This document shows positions 1 to 8,864 of a stretch of DNA of 64,000 nucleotides, piece after piece; the stretch's first letter is position 1, and each line of letters begins with the position of its first letter. The notes beneath the pieces were generated by a model. The model did no database searches. It had not been told where the DNA came from and saw only the letters and a program-made list of their open reading frames with translations. The translations under genes were made by a program, and so were the position numbers. The DNA lies in contig JAPOOG010000097.1 of assembly GCA_026713545.1 (NCBI GenBank), positions 1 through 64,000 of the forward strand, in the 5' to 3' direction. This stretch comes from Bryobacterales bacterium (GTDB taxonomy: Bacteria > Acidobacteriota > Terriglobia > Bryobacterales > UBA6623).

Positions 1-494
1 AAAACTTCCGTCTTGACAACGCCATAGCACCTCTCTCCGATCACTGTAAAAAGATGCTTAGCTACTTGTCTCATTTTTGGGGTCCACTCCGAACCTCTGC
101 TACCGCCCAGCAGCCCGTGGCAAAAGCCCCGCTGCATTCAAGCGGCGATGCATCCCGGCTGAACTGTGTTGCTCCTCGGTCGAATATGTCCAATATGCTC
201 CCTCGTCACGCCTTGTCAGCCGGGCGCTTCGCCGCTCTCGGTGCTACGCCGGGTTTCACCACGGACTGCAAGGACCAGCCTCGTTTCGACCAACTGTTCC
301 AGCATGCATATGTCACCTTGTGGCGTGGCGAGTGCCCGAGAGGGCCATCATGACGTGACGCGGGCCGCATGGCGCTTGGAGGCGTACCTGACCCTGCATT
401 GAGCACGGAGAGCAAGCGCAACGAAGCCATCGCTGTCTGCATTGCGTGCTTCGCCCGTCAGACAGGTAGAACGGCAGGCTAGACTTGAAGTGCG
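1..494. other. gene-free left edge
   Basis: No reading frame in this stretch has convincing protein-like composition or a recognisable motif in either strand. The only structure seen is a degenerate copy, near 311-359, of the hairpin-type repeat that recurs at 8.8, 46.7 and 63.7 kb. It may contain the promoter of the TPR gene that starts at 495, but I see no clear boxes. Confidence 0.5.
311..359 (+). repeat. degenerate hairpin-type intergenic repeat
   Basis: TGTCACCTTGTGGCGTGGCG, then AGTGCCCGAGAGGGCC, resembles the 46694 copy position by position but with about one change in four and without a good hairpin. Confidence 0.35.
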
Positions 495-2162
495 GTGGCA
501 TACGAGGAATCGGGGCGCGCAGGCATAGCTCACAGCAGCGAATTCACGCCGTTGCGCATAGGCATCGTCGTGATCGCGCTTGTCTGCCTGGCGCCGTCAG
601 CAGCGGCGCCGAATGAACCTGCGGCTGAAACCGGACCGCTCTTCGAACAAGACCCGCGCGACAGCCGCCTGTTCGAAGCGCTCTACCGCCAAGCGCTCGC
701 CGAGCGGCGAAAAGAACTGGGTTCGGATCACCCCAAGGTGGCCGACAGCTTGCTGGCGCTAGCCGGCGTTCTCGAATCCCGTCAGGACTATCAGCAGGCA
801 GAGCCACTGTTGCGCGAAGCTCTCGCGATTCGCGAAAAGTCATTCGACGCTACCGATGCTTCGGTACAGGAATCCCTCGTCCGTCTAGCGGATCTGCTGG
901 TTGCGAGCGGCGATACACGGGAAGCCGTCAAGCTGTACGAGCGGGCCATCAAGACCCACGGGGAAGCAGCTACGCCGGTTGCCGCCGCTTTGCTCAAGAA
1001 GCTCGCGGACGCTCTCGAAGTCCAGAGCGATCTTGCGGCAGCCGAGCCTCACTATCGGCGAGCCCTGACCATCCGGCGCAAAACGCTGACCCCCGACGAT
1101 CCAAACCGAGCCGCCAGCGCCCATGATCTCGGCTTCCTGCTGGAATCGCGGGGCAGACCGGCCGAATCGGCGAAGCTTTATCGCGAAGCCCTGGCCGGAT
1201 ACGAGCAATCCTTTGGTTCAGAGCACCCTGAGGTCGCCTCGACGCTGAACAATCTCGCGGGTGTTCTGCGTGAGCAAGGGAAATACGAAGAAGCCGAAAG
1301 GCATCTGCGGCGCGCACTGGAGACGTTCGAAAAGCATCTTGGCTCCGAGAATCCCTGGCTCGCAACGACATCGGCGAACCTTGGCTCTTTACTTCTCGAA
1401 AAGGGCGATCTCAACGCTGCGGGGACCTTCGCCCGCCGAGCGCTCTCGCTCCAAGAGAACGCCGCAACGAAGGATGATGCCGCCCTTGCCGATACGCTGG
1501 TGTTGCTGGCCCGGTTGGATGAGGCCCGGGGCGACACGGCGGCTGCCCGGATGCAGTACAACCAAGCGTCTTCTCTTCTGGAACGAACTCTCGGCCGCGA
1601 GCATCCCCGCTATGCCCTCACCTTGAACCGTCTCGGCTTGCTAGCCGCCGCTCAGGGCGACTTCGGAGCCGCTGAACCTCGACAACGCCAAGCCGCCGTC
1701 TTGCTCGAAGGGACGCTGGGAGCGGAGCACCCCGCCACGGCTACGGTCCAGGACGATCTCGGTGTCACTCTACGCGAACTCGGGCGTCTCGATGAATCCG
1801 AGCGTTTCGGCCGCCGAGCGCTGGCGACCCGAGAGAAGACGCTCCCCGCCGACCATCCCGGCGTGGCCATGAGCCTCCACAACCTGGGCACGGTCCTGCT
1901 GATGCGGGGCGACTTGTCCGGCGCCGAGCCGCTGTTCCGCCGCTCATTGCGGATCCGAGAGGGCGTGTTTGGCGAACATCACCCCGATGTCGCCGAGTCA
2001 GTGTACAGCCTTGCTTACGCCGCGCTTCAAAGAAACGACTACCCCATGGCCAGGCAACTCCTTCGGAGGGCTCTCACCATCATAGAAAGCACCCTGGGAC
2101 CACTGGACCCCTTCGCACAGCAGATCCGCACCAATCTGCAGGAGTTGGGAGGGGATCGATAG
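495..2162 (+). CDS. secreted tetratricopeptide-repeat protein (kinesin-light-chain-like TPRs)
   Basis: A 555-residue protein made almost entirely of about 42-residue tandem repeats. Each carries a version of the motif A-x-x-L-x-R-R-A-L followed by a G/S-x-x-H-P stretch, the pattern of TPR_10/TPR_12 (kinesin light chain-like) repeats, from about residue 60 to the C-terminus. A hydrophobic stretch near residues 20-38 ending in APSAAA looks like a signal peptide, so the protein is probably periplasmic and acts as a protein-interaction scaffold; no catalytic domain is visible. The listed start is GTG. A TTG at 552, just before the hydrophobic stretch, would give a more standard signal peptide and is a serious alternative. 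The next gene follows after 11 bases, so the two are probably co-transcribed. The partner is unknown. Confidence 0.85.
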   Translation: MAYEESGRAGIAHSSEFTPLRIGIVVIALVCLAPSAAAPNEPAAETGPLFEQDPRDSRLFEALYRQALAERRKELGSDHPKVADSLLALAGVLESRQDYQQAEPLLREALAIREKSFDATDASVQESLVRLADLLVASGDTREAVKLYERAIKTHGEAATPVAAALLKKLADALEVQSDLAAAEPHYRRALTIRRKTLTPDDPNRAASAHDLGFLLESRGRPAESAKLYREALAGYEQSFGSEHPEVASTLNNLAGVLREQGKYEEAERHLRRALETFEKHLGSENPWLATTSANLGSLLLEKGDLNAAGTFARRALSLQENAATKDDAALADTLVLLARLDEARGDTAAARMQYNQASSLLERTLGREHPRYALTLNRLGLLAAAQGDFGAAEPRQRQAAVLLEGTLGAEHPATATVQDDLGVTLRELGRLDESERFGRRALATREKTLPADHPGVAMSLHNLGTVLLMRGDLSGAEPLFRRSLRIREGVFGEHHPDVAESVYSLAYAALQRNDYPMARQLLRRALTIIESTLGPLDPFAQQIRTNLQELGGDR

Positions 2163-2173
2163 AAGCCTGCCGA

Positions 2174-3160
2174 ATGCCGGTTCCAAACATCGCCGTACTC
2201 CGTGCCGCCGCGTTCCTGCTCGCTCTGCTGCCGGCGAGTCTCGCCGCACACATCATGAGCATGAGCAGCGGGCAACTCGAAGTCGAAGGTACGCATGCCA
2301 GCTACGAACTGCGCATGCCGCTTTACGAGATTGTACATCTCGAAGAGCCCGAACGCTCGCTGTTGGAAAATTTCCGTCTCTATGACGATGGCCGCGAAGT
2401 CGCGGCGAGCAGTGGTTCCTGCAAGGCGAACGCCGACGAGGGCGTCTACCGCTGTGAAGCGACGTTCGAGTTCCCGCGGCCTGTCGAACGGCTCGAAGTG
2501 GCATGCACCTACGCCGCCGTTACCGTGCCCAATCACGTCCACGTCTTGAAGGCCGTGCGCGGGGACATCGTCAAGCAAGCCATCTTCGATTTCAGTTTCA
2601 GCCGCTCGGAGATCCGATTCACGCCGCCGACAACGACCGAACTCTTCTTCTCTCAAGCAGGAGCGGGCGTGGTGCGGGTCATCGTGGGACCGTTTCAGAT
2701 ACTCTTCCTGCTGGCCCTGGTTCTGGCGGGACGGTCCCGCAAGGAACTGTTTTCCCTTGCCGGCGCGTTCATCGCGGCCGAACTGATCGCGGCCATCATC
2801 CTGGCCTTCAAGCCGTGGCAACCACCGCCCCGGTTCATCGAAGCGGCCGCGGCCCTTACCGTCGCCTACCTCGCGGTCGAGATCCTGATCCTGCCCGAAG
2901 CCGGCTACCGCTGGCTGGTGGCGGCGGGTATGGGCGTCTTCCACGGAATCTACTTCGGAAGCTTCCTGCAGCGATCGGAGATGGACTCGCTCTACGTTCT
3001 GAGCGGTGTCGTGACCGCCGAAGCGCTGGTCCTGTTGCTCTTCGCCTACCTGGTGTCGCGGCTCATCGCCGGCGCACCCGAACTGCACCCCACGAAGATC
3101 GGAGCCGTTCTGCTGTTCATTGTGGGGATCGTCTGGTTTGTCCTGCGGATCAGGTCTTAG
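2174..3160 (+). CDS. HupE/UreJ_2-like membrane protein
   Basis: A 328-residue protein with an N-terminal signal peptide (about residues 1-24), a soluble extracytoplasmic domain of about 150 residues with two cysteines, and a C-terminal half with about six or seven hydrophobic segments. The C-terminal half has the look of the HupE/UreJ_2 family, including glycine- and histidine-containing segments such as GMGVFHGIYFGSF. Members of this superfamily are linked to metal or hydrogenase/urease accessory functions, but the two-part form seen here is common in bacteria without either enzyme, and neither enzyme occurs in the window. It is 11 bases downstream of the TPR gene, probably in the same transcript. 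Function beyond an integral membrane role is not known. Confidence 0.8.
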   Translation: MPVPNIAVLRAAAFLLALLPASLAAHIMSMSSGQLEVEGTHASYELRMPLYEIVHLEEPERSLLENFRLYDDGREVAASSGSCKANADEGVYRCEATFEFPRPVERLEVACTYAAVTVPNHVHVLKAVRGDIVKQAIFDFSFSRSEIRFTPPTTTELFFSQAGAGVVRVIVGPFQILFLLALVLAGRSRKELFSLAGAFIAAELIAAIILAFKPWQPPPRFIEAAAALTVAYLAVEILILPEAGYRWLVAAGMGVFHGIYFGSFLQRSEMDSLYVLSGVVTAEALVLLLFAYLVSRLIAGAPELHPTKIGAVLLFIVGIVWFVLRIRS

Positions 3161-3285
3161 ACAGGTCCGGAGATTCAGTGGAGGCGGCACAGCGAGACTC
3201 TGAAGGCCTGTGCCGCGCCTTGCGCCGCCGGCGCGCTGGTCGACGCTCGCGCTTCTCTCCCTGGATAAGAACGAAGGAATGCAGG

Positions 3286-3645
3286 CTAACCAGTTTCATC
3301 GTCAAACCATTCGTCCGCGGGATCGAACGCGGGGATGGGGATGTTGACAATGCGCATGCGCCCGACCGCGCGGTGGCGGCAGCCCGGCTTGATGAACACC
3401 GCGGTCATTGGACGAACGGGCCGGCGCTCACCGTCGAGCTCGATGTGGCCCGCGCCTTCCAGCACGAGGTAGATCTCGGTCATCTTCTTGTGATAGTGGA
3501 CCCGGGAATCGGCGCTGATATCAACGACATGCAGCGTGGCGACATCATTGTCCTTGTCGGCGAAGGCTCGCCGCGCCGCGCCGCAGGGACAGGGAATCGA
3601 TTCCAGCTCATCCAGTTGCGCAATCTTGAAGTTGCCCATGGCCAT
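3286..3645 (-). CDS. cupin-domain protein
   Basis: A compact 119-residue single-domain cupin. The first cupin motif is visible as HYHKKMTEIYLVLEGAG, with two histidines and a glutamate placed for metal binding, and the second as a later GCRHRA segment after a short beta-rich stretch. Small cupins of this type bind a divalent metal and either catalyse a simple sugar or acid reaction or act as binding proteins; nothing here specifies the substrate. It is convergent with the HupE-like gene and divergent from the giant cytochrome gene, so it is probably a single-gene transcript. Confidence 0.8.
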   Translation of the reverse strand: MAMGNFKIAQLDELESIPCPCGAARRAFADKDNDVATLHVVDISADSRVHYHKKMTEIYLVLEGAGHIELDGERRPVRPMTAVFIKPGCRHRAVGRMRIVNIPIPAFDPADEWFDDETG

Positions 3646-3740
3646 GATCGTAGCTCACGGTTCAGGAAGGACGCCGGAAACGGATGATGCTGCGCCGCTG
3701 TCAGGCTTCGCGACGGGCCGGGTTCCGAAGGCCCCGCGGC

Positions 3741-3746
3741 TATAAT
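3741..3746 (+). promoter_or_regulatory. TATAAT -10 box of the giant cytochrome gene
   Basis: A perfect TATAAT lies 11 bases before the ATG at 3758, so transcription would start only about five bases upstream of the start codon. No good -35 is seen at the usual spacing and no Shine-Dalgarno sequence separates box and start. Confidence 0.5.
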
Positions 3747-3757
3747 GGTCGCCAAGA

Positions 3758-6700
3758 ATGACTACCGGTTCGGGAGTGCCCTTGTTCAGGTTGTCTGCTG
3801 GAATGGCCGCCGTTGTCGTGCTCGCCGCGGCGGTGGCGGCGGGAAGTTCGGCTTCGCCGCCCGTGAGCTTTGCTTCGTTCGAGGAGAGCCTCTCGTTCGA
3901 CGGCGTGTGGACACGCTCCTGGACGCTGGATGAAGGCCAGGCGCTGGAGATTCACGTCAGCATCGACGACCCCGAGGAGTTGCCGGCGAACGGTCGGATC
4001 AAGGTGCGGTGGGAAGGGCCGCACCTGGCGGAATGGGCATTCGAGGGCGACCGTGGAGACCTGTACTCCTCGTCAACAGCAGATTGGCAGAAGACACTTC
4101 ATGAACTGGATCCGGATGTTTCCCTTGTCTACCGGGCGCCCGCCGCAGGCTCGTATCGACTCACTGCAGAAACCGTCACGGAGGGCGGTGTCGAAGTATC
4201 GGAAATCCCGCGCGATCCGGGCTTGGCGCAGTTGGCGACGCCGATGCCCGCCAGCACGCCCATCATCCCGGATGTGGGGATCACGGTCTCACTGCGTCCG
4301 ATCGATGCCTTGCATCAGGACGACGTCGTTCTCGAAGCCGAACCGAACAGCACGCCGGAACTGGCGATCCATTTACCGTTCGAGGCGAGGAACGAGGACC
4401 AGGTATTGCGAGTCTTCGGCGGCGCCGATGAGCTGGAGTATTACAACAACACGGCTTCAGGCAAGTCGCCCGACGACTGGTATCGGATCGAGTACCAGGG
4501 GACGCAACCGAAGATCTTCACCGCGAACCTGCAGTTGATCGAGCCCGTGGTCAGCGCACGGATTCGGGTTTATCAACCCGGCACGCCCGGTCCCGAGGAC
4601 CTGGAGCCCCGTGAGCTACCCGACCGCAAGAACTTCGGCAACGCCAACCCGATTCCGTACGTGCATCCGCCGGCGCAGGTGATTCCCGGTCCGGTTGCCG
4701 TCTTCAGCTACTACGAAGGACGCGACGTGAACGAGCGCATTCATCAGCAGGACACGAACTTCCGCTCGTTCGCCACCCGCAAGATCGAGCCGGGCGGGGT
4801 GTACTACTTGCGGGTGGAGGCGAATCAACCCGGCTATGAGCTTGAGGTGCGGCTGATCGATCCGGCGCCGTACGACGACCCCGTTCGCGCGGTCGAAGAA
4901 GCGATCTATTACCATCTCGCCGAGATCGATGCCTGGTTGATCCATCGGCCGCGCAACATCGCCGTTGACCGGCGTGTACGCGACGGTACGAGCCTGTTCG
5001 GCGAGAACTGCATGAGCTGCCACACGCAGAGCGGCGTGTGGGGCGTGGCGGACGCCTTACGCAGCGGCTATCGGCCCTCCGGCACCGTGCAGAACTGGCG
5101 GCGGCTGGTGAACACGATGTACGAGAGCTTGCGGCCGTCGATCAAGCTCAAGGACGCGGCGGTGAATACGAGCCTTGCCCCCAACGATCTGGGCGATGCC
5201 CCGGCAGGGAGCCGCGTGGCGGGACGGAACATCGTTCTGCACGAGCGGACGGTCCGGCCGAAGCGACTGCACCGTTATCAGCAGCGCCGCACCGCGAACT
5301 ACGTATTGCAGACGAATGACCCGAAAGGCATCAATGCGGCGGGCAAGGGATCGAACTTCGGCCCGAACGTGGTGTTCAAGTTTTCGGCCGAGATTCTGGA
5401 GCGGGCCTGGCGGGATACGAATGATCCGCGCTACTTCTTCGGCTTGCAGGAGAAGGCGAAGAAGATCATGGCGACCGGCAACGACGGCATGAAGGTCAGC
5501 GACGACCTGGGGCACCGGATCGAATTCTTCCATCAACTTTGGCCGGAGAACTATCCGGAGATCGTCAGCGAGCTGACCGGGTCGAAGGCGCGGGCAGCCG
5601 AAGCCCAGGCGTTTCAGGCCGCGTTCACGGCGCAAGTGAAGACGGATCTTGAACGGCTCAGCGCCTTGCAGCAGGAAGACGGCGGCTGGGGGTTCGATCT
5701 GGGGACTCTGCTGGATGACAGCAAAACCTGGAAGCGGCTGGATGAGCCAAGCGACCCGGCTCCTACGGCGGTGGCCCTGATTGCGCTGGAAGCGGCAGGG
5801 TTTGGAGCGGATGATCCACGGGTCCAGAGGGCGACGAAGTGGTTGCTTGATGATCAATACGAGTACGGGCTTTGGAACCACTCGGCGCAGACAGGATTCG
5901 TAACCACGGCGTACGTGATCCGGGCGCTGAGCCGGCTGTACCCCGTCGAGGCGCATCAAAGCGAGCAGCCGACGGAGGAATCGATCGCGGAGCTGACCTT
6001 GCTGGAAGCGCTGAGCCGCGTCCGACGGCATCAGGTTTCGGGAGACGCGGCGTGGACGGACGAGCTCATGGAGGCGGCGGAGAGCGAGCACGCTTACGTG
6101 AGGTATCAGGCGCTGCTGGGGATGGGCGGTTCGTTGGCGCCGGAGAGCGCGCCGACGCTGATCAAGCATCTCGATGATCCGGTGAAGATGTGCCGCGAGG
6201 CGGCGTTCTGGTCGTTGCGGCAATTGTTGCTTGATGACATGGGCTGGCGCGAGACGTTCGAGGCCTATGTGACGGCCGGCGCCCGGGGAAGGCAAGCGAT
6301 CTTGCAGGCTCTGGTGACGAGGGTTGACCTGGCGGGGCCGCAAAGCAAGGTGGACCTGACCGAGATTGCGCGTCTGCTGGCGGCGGGGATGTCGGATTCA
6401 TATGCGGGCGCCAGGGCTTTCGCTTTCAAGGCGGCGTGGCACTGGTGGGTTTGGAATCCGCCGCTTCGAGAGGCGGTGAACCGCGCTTGGGCGGATGCGC
6501 TGGTGCGGGAGGAACCGAACGCGGCGGCGGAGATGGCGCTGCGTTACTCGACGGTTTCGATGCTGATCGTCAACGGGCAGATCGCAAACCAGACGGGCGG
6601 CAAGAACATCGATCAGCAGTATCCCGAGCTGTCCGACCTGTACGAGTCGTTGGCCGAGCGCCGCGAAGAGGCGAGTGACGAAGAGCGAGTGCTGTTCGAC

Positions 6701-8581
6701 CGCCGGCTCACGGCGGTGGCAGCATCGCACTTTCAGGAGCGCGGCAACGACGGCGGGCCGGGTCAGTTGGGATACTCGACGCCGGGGAGTACGGAGTTCA
6801 TTGGGAAGGTCATTCTCGACACCCACGATCGTGAGGCCGACGGAGCGATTCCCTGGAAGAAGATCTCGCTCGAAGCGGCGGCGAATGTCGCATATGCACC
6901 GCTCGAAGAGCGCCTGCTCGACTTGCTCACGACGGGCGACCTCGACATGGTGGCGGTCGCTTCGCGGGCTCTGGTGAATCCGCAATCGTTGTCGCTGCCG
7001 GGAGACGTGAATACGCTGCGGCAGTTGCTGGCGAAGATCGATCGTTTTCTCGCGGCCGGCCGGGACGAGGACGCGGAAGCGCTGACGAACTTCATGGCGC
7101 GGGTAAAGTGGGACTTTGACGGCGTCAGCGAGCGTGAGGAGCAGGAGTTCTACCGGCTGCTGATTTCGGGCCGACGGCAAGAGCGTCCGCGGGCATCGGC
7201 TTCGAGCGCCGGCTTCCTCGGGAGGCCGGCGCCGGATGAGGGTTCCACGGATTCGGCCGGGGACGACGAAAAGGCCGTTCTCCTGGGGCGCGTCCTGGGT
7301 GAAAACCGGACGCTTCATCGCAACACGGCATTCGAGCTTGTGGATGAGAATGAGCGCTTCTGGCTCCCTTCGACGGAGTGGATGGTTGTGTATCAGGAAG
7401 GCGGCCTGTCGATGGAAGAGGCGGTCGAGGGCGCCGTTGAAGCAGAGGATCTGAAGGTGGCCGAGTTGACCTTCGGCCGCACGACCGAGCAGATGGTCCC
7501 GAACGGGCTGACCAGCAAGAATACGATTCTCTGGTGGCGCGAAGGAGTGCCCGGCGCAAGGCTGACGCTGTTGCTGGACTCACCCGAGGCCGGTCCGCAC
7601 GAGATTCTCACGGCGTTTCTGTATGACCGTGAGATGGGCACGGTGCAGTTTGCATTGAACGGCGCGGAGATCGGCGAGCCGATAGATTTCTACAAGCCGG
7701 ACCTGACGCCGAGCGGCCCCGTGTCATTGGGCGTGCATGAGTTCAAGAAGGGCGAGAACCGACTGACGGTCAAAATGCTGGGCGCCAACCCTGAGGCCGA
7801 GCCGAACTACATTTTCGGGATCGACTATATCAAGTTGACACCCGACGACGGCAGCGGCTCGCTGTTTGCCAGAGACGAGCTTGGCGTCGATGTGATCGAC
7901 CCGATCACGACGACAAAAGACAAGATCATCCGAATGTTCAACACCTGGTTCGCTGCGGATCAGCCCGAAGAGGCCCGTGAGTTGGCCGTGCAGTTGGCGA
8001 ACAAGACGGCGCTGCGGCGCAATCCGGAAGTACGCAAAGCGCTCGCAGCTTATGTCGAGCAGGAGCCGCTTCCCCGATTACAGAGGCAGATCCAGAACAT
8101 TCTCAACAGCGATGACAAGGTCTACGGCGAGCAGCTCGGGCAACTGATCACCGAGCAAGGCCCGCCGCAGGGTTCGGACGCGCGGCGATTGGAATCAACG
8201 GAGAAGTTCATCGAAGACATCCTGCACTTTCGCGATTACGTCTTCGCGGAGATGACGAAGATCAACTCCTCCGACGCCAAGGCTTGCATCTCCTGCCATG
8301 GCGTGCCGGGGCGCGTGCCGACGCTGTATCTGGATCCGCCGGACGCGGTGGGGTACATCCCGCCGGACCAGTTGCTCGACAACTATCGCAAGATGCAGCA
8401 GCGTGTCGACCTGCGCGACGTGGAGCGCAGCAAGTTTCTGCGCAAGCCGCTGAACATCCAAACCGGGGAAGAGGACGGGCACCAGGGCGGACAGCGCTAC
8501 GAGGCCGAGGATGCGGGATATCAGGTGATCCGGCAGTGGGTGCTGAAGCAGGCGGAGCTGCAGCGCGGCGCAGTGAACTAG
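3758..8581 (+). CDS. giant secreted di-haem cytochrome c with alpha/alpha-barrel and HEAT-like regions
   Basis: A 1607-residue exported protein with a signal peptide at about residues 1-33. Order of parts: beta-rich domain with pre-peptidase-C-like features (about 34-400); a first haem-binding CMSCH at 418-422; an alpha/alpha-barrel-like segment (about 628-730) with the QQEDGGWG and WLLDDQ patterns of squalene-cyclase/prenyltransferase-type repeats; HEAT-like helical repeats (about 770-1000); a carbohydrate-binding-like beta domain (about 1200-1370); and a second haem motif, CISCH, at 1510-1514. It resembles the very large planctomycete/acidobacterial cytochromes linked to periplasmic oxidation of complex organic matter, but the exact substrate and electron acceptor are unknown. 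The ATG at 3758 is favoured by the signal peptide and the TATAAT just upstream. No partner enzyme is adjacent. Haem sites are seen directly; the domain names are inferred from sequence pattern. Confidence 0.8.
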   Translation: MTTGSGVPLFRLSAGMAAVVVLAAAVAAGSSASPPVSFASFEESLSFDGVWTRSWTLDEGQALEIHVSIDDPEELPANGRIKVRWEGPHLAEWAFEGDRGDLYSSSTADWQKTLHELDPDVSLVYRAPAAGSYRLTAETVTEGGVEVSEIPRDPGLAQLATPMPASTPIIPDVGITVSLRPIDALHQDDVVLEAEPNSTPELAIHLPFEARNEDQVLRVFGGADELEYYNNTASGKSPDDWYRIEYQGTQPKIFTANLQLIEPVVSARIRVYQPGTPGPEDLEPRELPDRKNFGNANPIPYVHPPAQVIPGPVAVFSYYEGRDVNERIHQQDTNFRSFATRKIEPGGVYYLRVEANQPGYELEVRLIDPAPYDDPVRAVEEAIYYHLAEIDAWLIHRPRNIAVDRRVRDGTSLFGENCMSCHTQSGVWGVADALRSGYRPSGTVQNWRRLVNTMYESLRPSIKLKDAAVNTSLAPNDLGDAPAGSRVAGRNIVLHERTVRPKRLHRYQQRRTANYVLQTNDPKGINAAGKGSNFGPNVVFKFSAEILERAWRDTNDPRYFFGLQEKAKKIMATGNDGMKVSDDLGHRIEFFHQLWPENYPEIVSELTGSKARAAEAQAFQAAFTAQVKTDLERLSALQQEDGGWGFDLGTLLDDSKTWKRLDEPSDPAPTAVALIALEAAGFGADDPRVQRATKWLLDDQYEYGLWNHSAQTGFVTTAYVIRALSRLYPVEAHQSEQPTEESIAELTLLEALSRVRRHQVSGDAAWTDELMEAAESEHAYVRYQALLGMGGSLAPESAPTLIKHLDDPVKMCREAAFWSLRQLLLDDMGWRETFEAYVTAGARGRQAILQALVTRVDLAGPQSKVDLTEIARLLAAGMSDSYAGARAFAFKAAWHWWVWNPPLREAVNRAWADALVREEPNAAAEMALRYSTVSMLIVNGQIANQTGGKNIDQQYPELSDLYESLAERREEASDEERVLFDRRLTAVAASHFQERGNDGGPGQLGYSTPGSTEFIGKVILDTHDREADGAIPWKKISLEAAANVAYAPLEERLLDLLTTGDLDMVAVASRALVNPQSLSLPGDVNTLRQLLAKIDRFLAAGRDEDAEALTNFMARVKWDFDGVSEREEQEFYRLLISGRRQERPRASASSAGFLGRPAPDEGSTDSAGDDEKAVLLGRVLGENRTLHRNTAFELVDENERFWLPSTEWMVVYQEGGLSMEEAVEGAVEAEDLKVAELTFGRTTEQMVPNGLTSKNTILWWREGVPGARLTLLLDSPEAGPHEILTAFLYDREMGTVQFALNGAEIGEPIDFYKPDLTPSGPVSLGVHEFKKGENRLTVKMLGANPEAEPNYIFGIDYIKLTPDDGSGSLFARDELGVDVIDPITTTKDKIIRMFNTWFAADQPEEARELAVQLANKTALRRNPEVRKALAAYVEQEPLPRLQRQIQNILNSDDKVYGEQLGQLITEQGPPQGSDARRLESTEKFIEDILHFRDYVFAEMTKINSSDAKACISCHGVPGRVPTLYLDPPDAVGYIPPDQLLDNYRKMQQRVDLRDVERSKFLRKPLNIQTGEEDGHQGGQRYEAEDAGYQVIRQWVLKQAELQRGAVN

Positions 8582-8626
8582 TGTGAAACATCTCCCCACC
8601 TGAGGGCCGCAGCACGCGATATAAAA

Positions 8627-8656
8627 GGCCGTGTTTCGTGACTCGTGATTCGTGAC
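8627..8656 (+). repeat. TTTCGTG/ATTCGTG tandem tract, copy 1
   Basis: Short imperfect tandem units of the type TTTCGTG-ACTCGTG-ATTCGTG preceded by GGCCG. The same tract recurs at 8726-8750 and, in reverse complement, at 46800-46820 and 46880-46915, always in gene-free DNA. Confidence 0.6.
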
Positions 8657-8725
8657 CCAAAAACCTGGGCAGGCGGTACGGCCGTTGCTCCAGGGCGGCT
8701 TGCATTGAGGCCGAGGCTCGTGAAA

Positions 8726-8750
8726 GGCCGTGTTTCGTGATTCGTGAAAA
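8726..8750 (+). repeat. TTTCGTG/ATTCGTG tandem tract, copy 2
   Basis: A second copy of the preceding tract, again with GGCCG in front, about 100 bases downstream and about 40 bases before the hairpin-type repeat at 8788. Confidence 0.6.
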
Positions 8751-8787
8751 ACATTTCAGGCCATGTTGCGCGCGCTCAGCGGCGCGC

Positions 8788-8837
8788 GCCTCGTCCTGAC
8801 GGCCCTCTCACGCACTTCGCCTCGATACGCGGGGAGA
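8788..8837 (-). repeat. hairpin-type intergenic repeat (REP-like), inverted copy
   Basis: Bases 8788-8821 are the exact reverse complement of 46710-46743 (34 of 34 positions by eye). The element has TCTCAC at 8806-8811 and a partly matching GGGGAGA at 8831-8837, so it can fold as an imperfect hairpin like the other copies. It lies between two convergent genes. Confidence 0.7.
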
Positions 8838-8864
8838 AATGCAGGCAACACGGGCGGTATTGCG

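Noticed and set aside
2039-3190. 383-codon open frame on the minus strand
   Set aside because: Antisense to the HupE-like gene; composition is dominated by Arg, Gln and Asp without hydrophobic structure.
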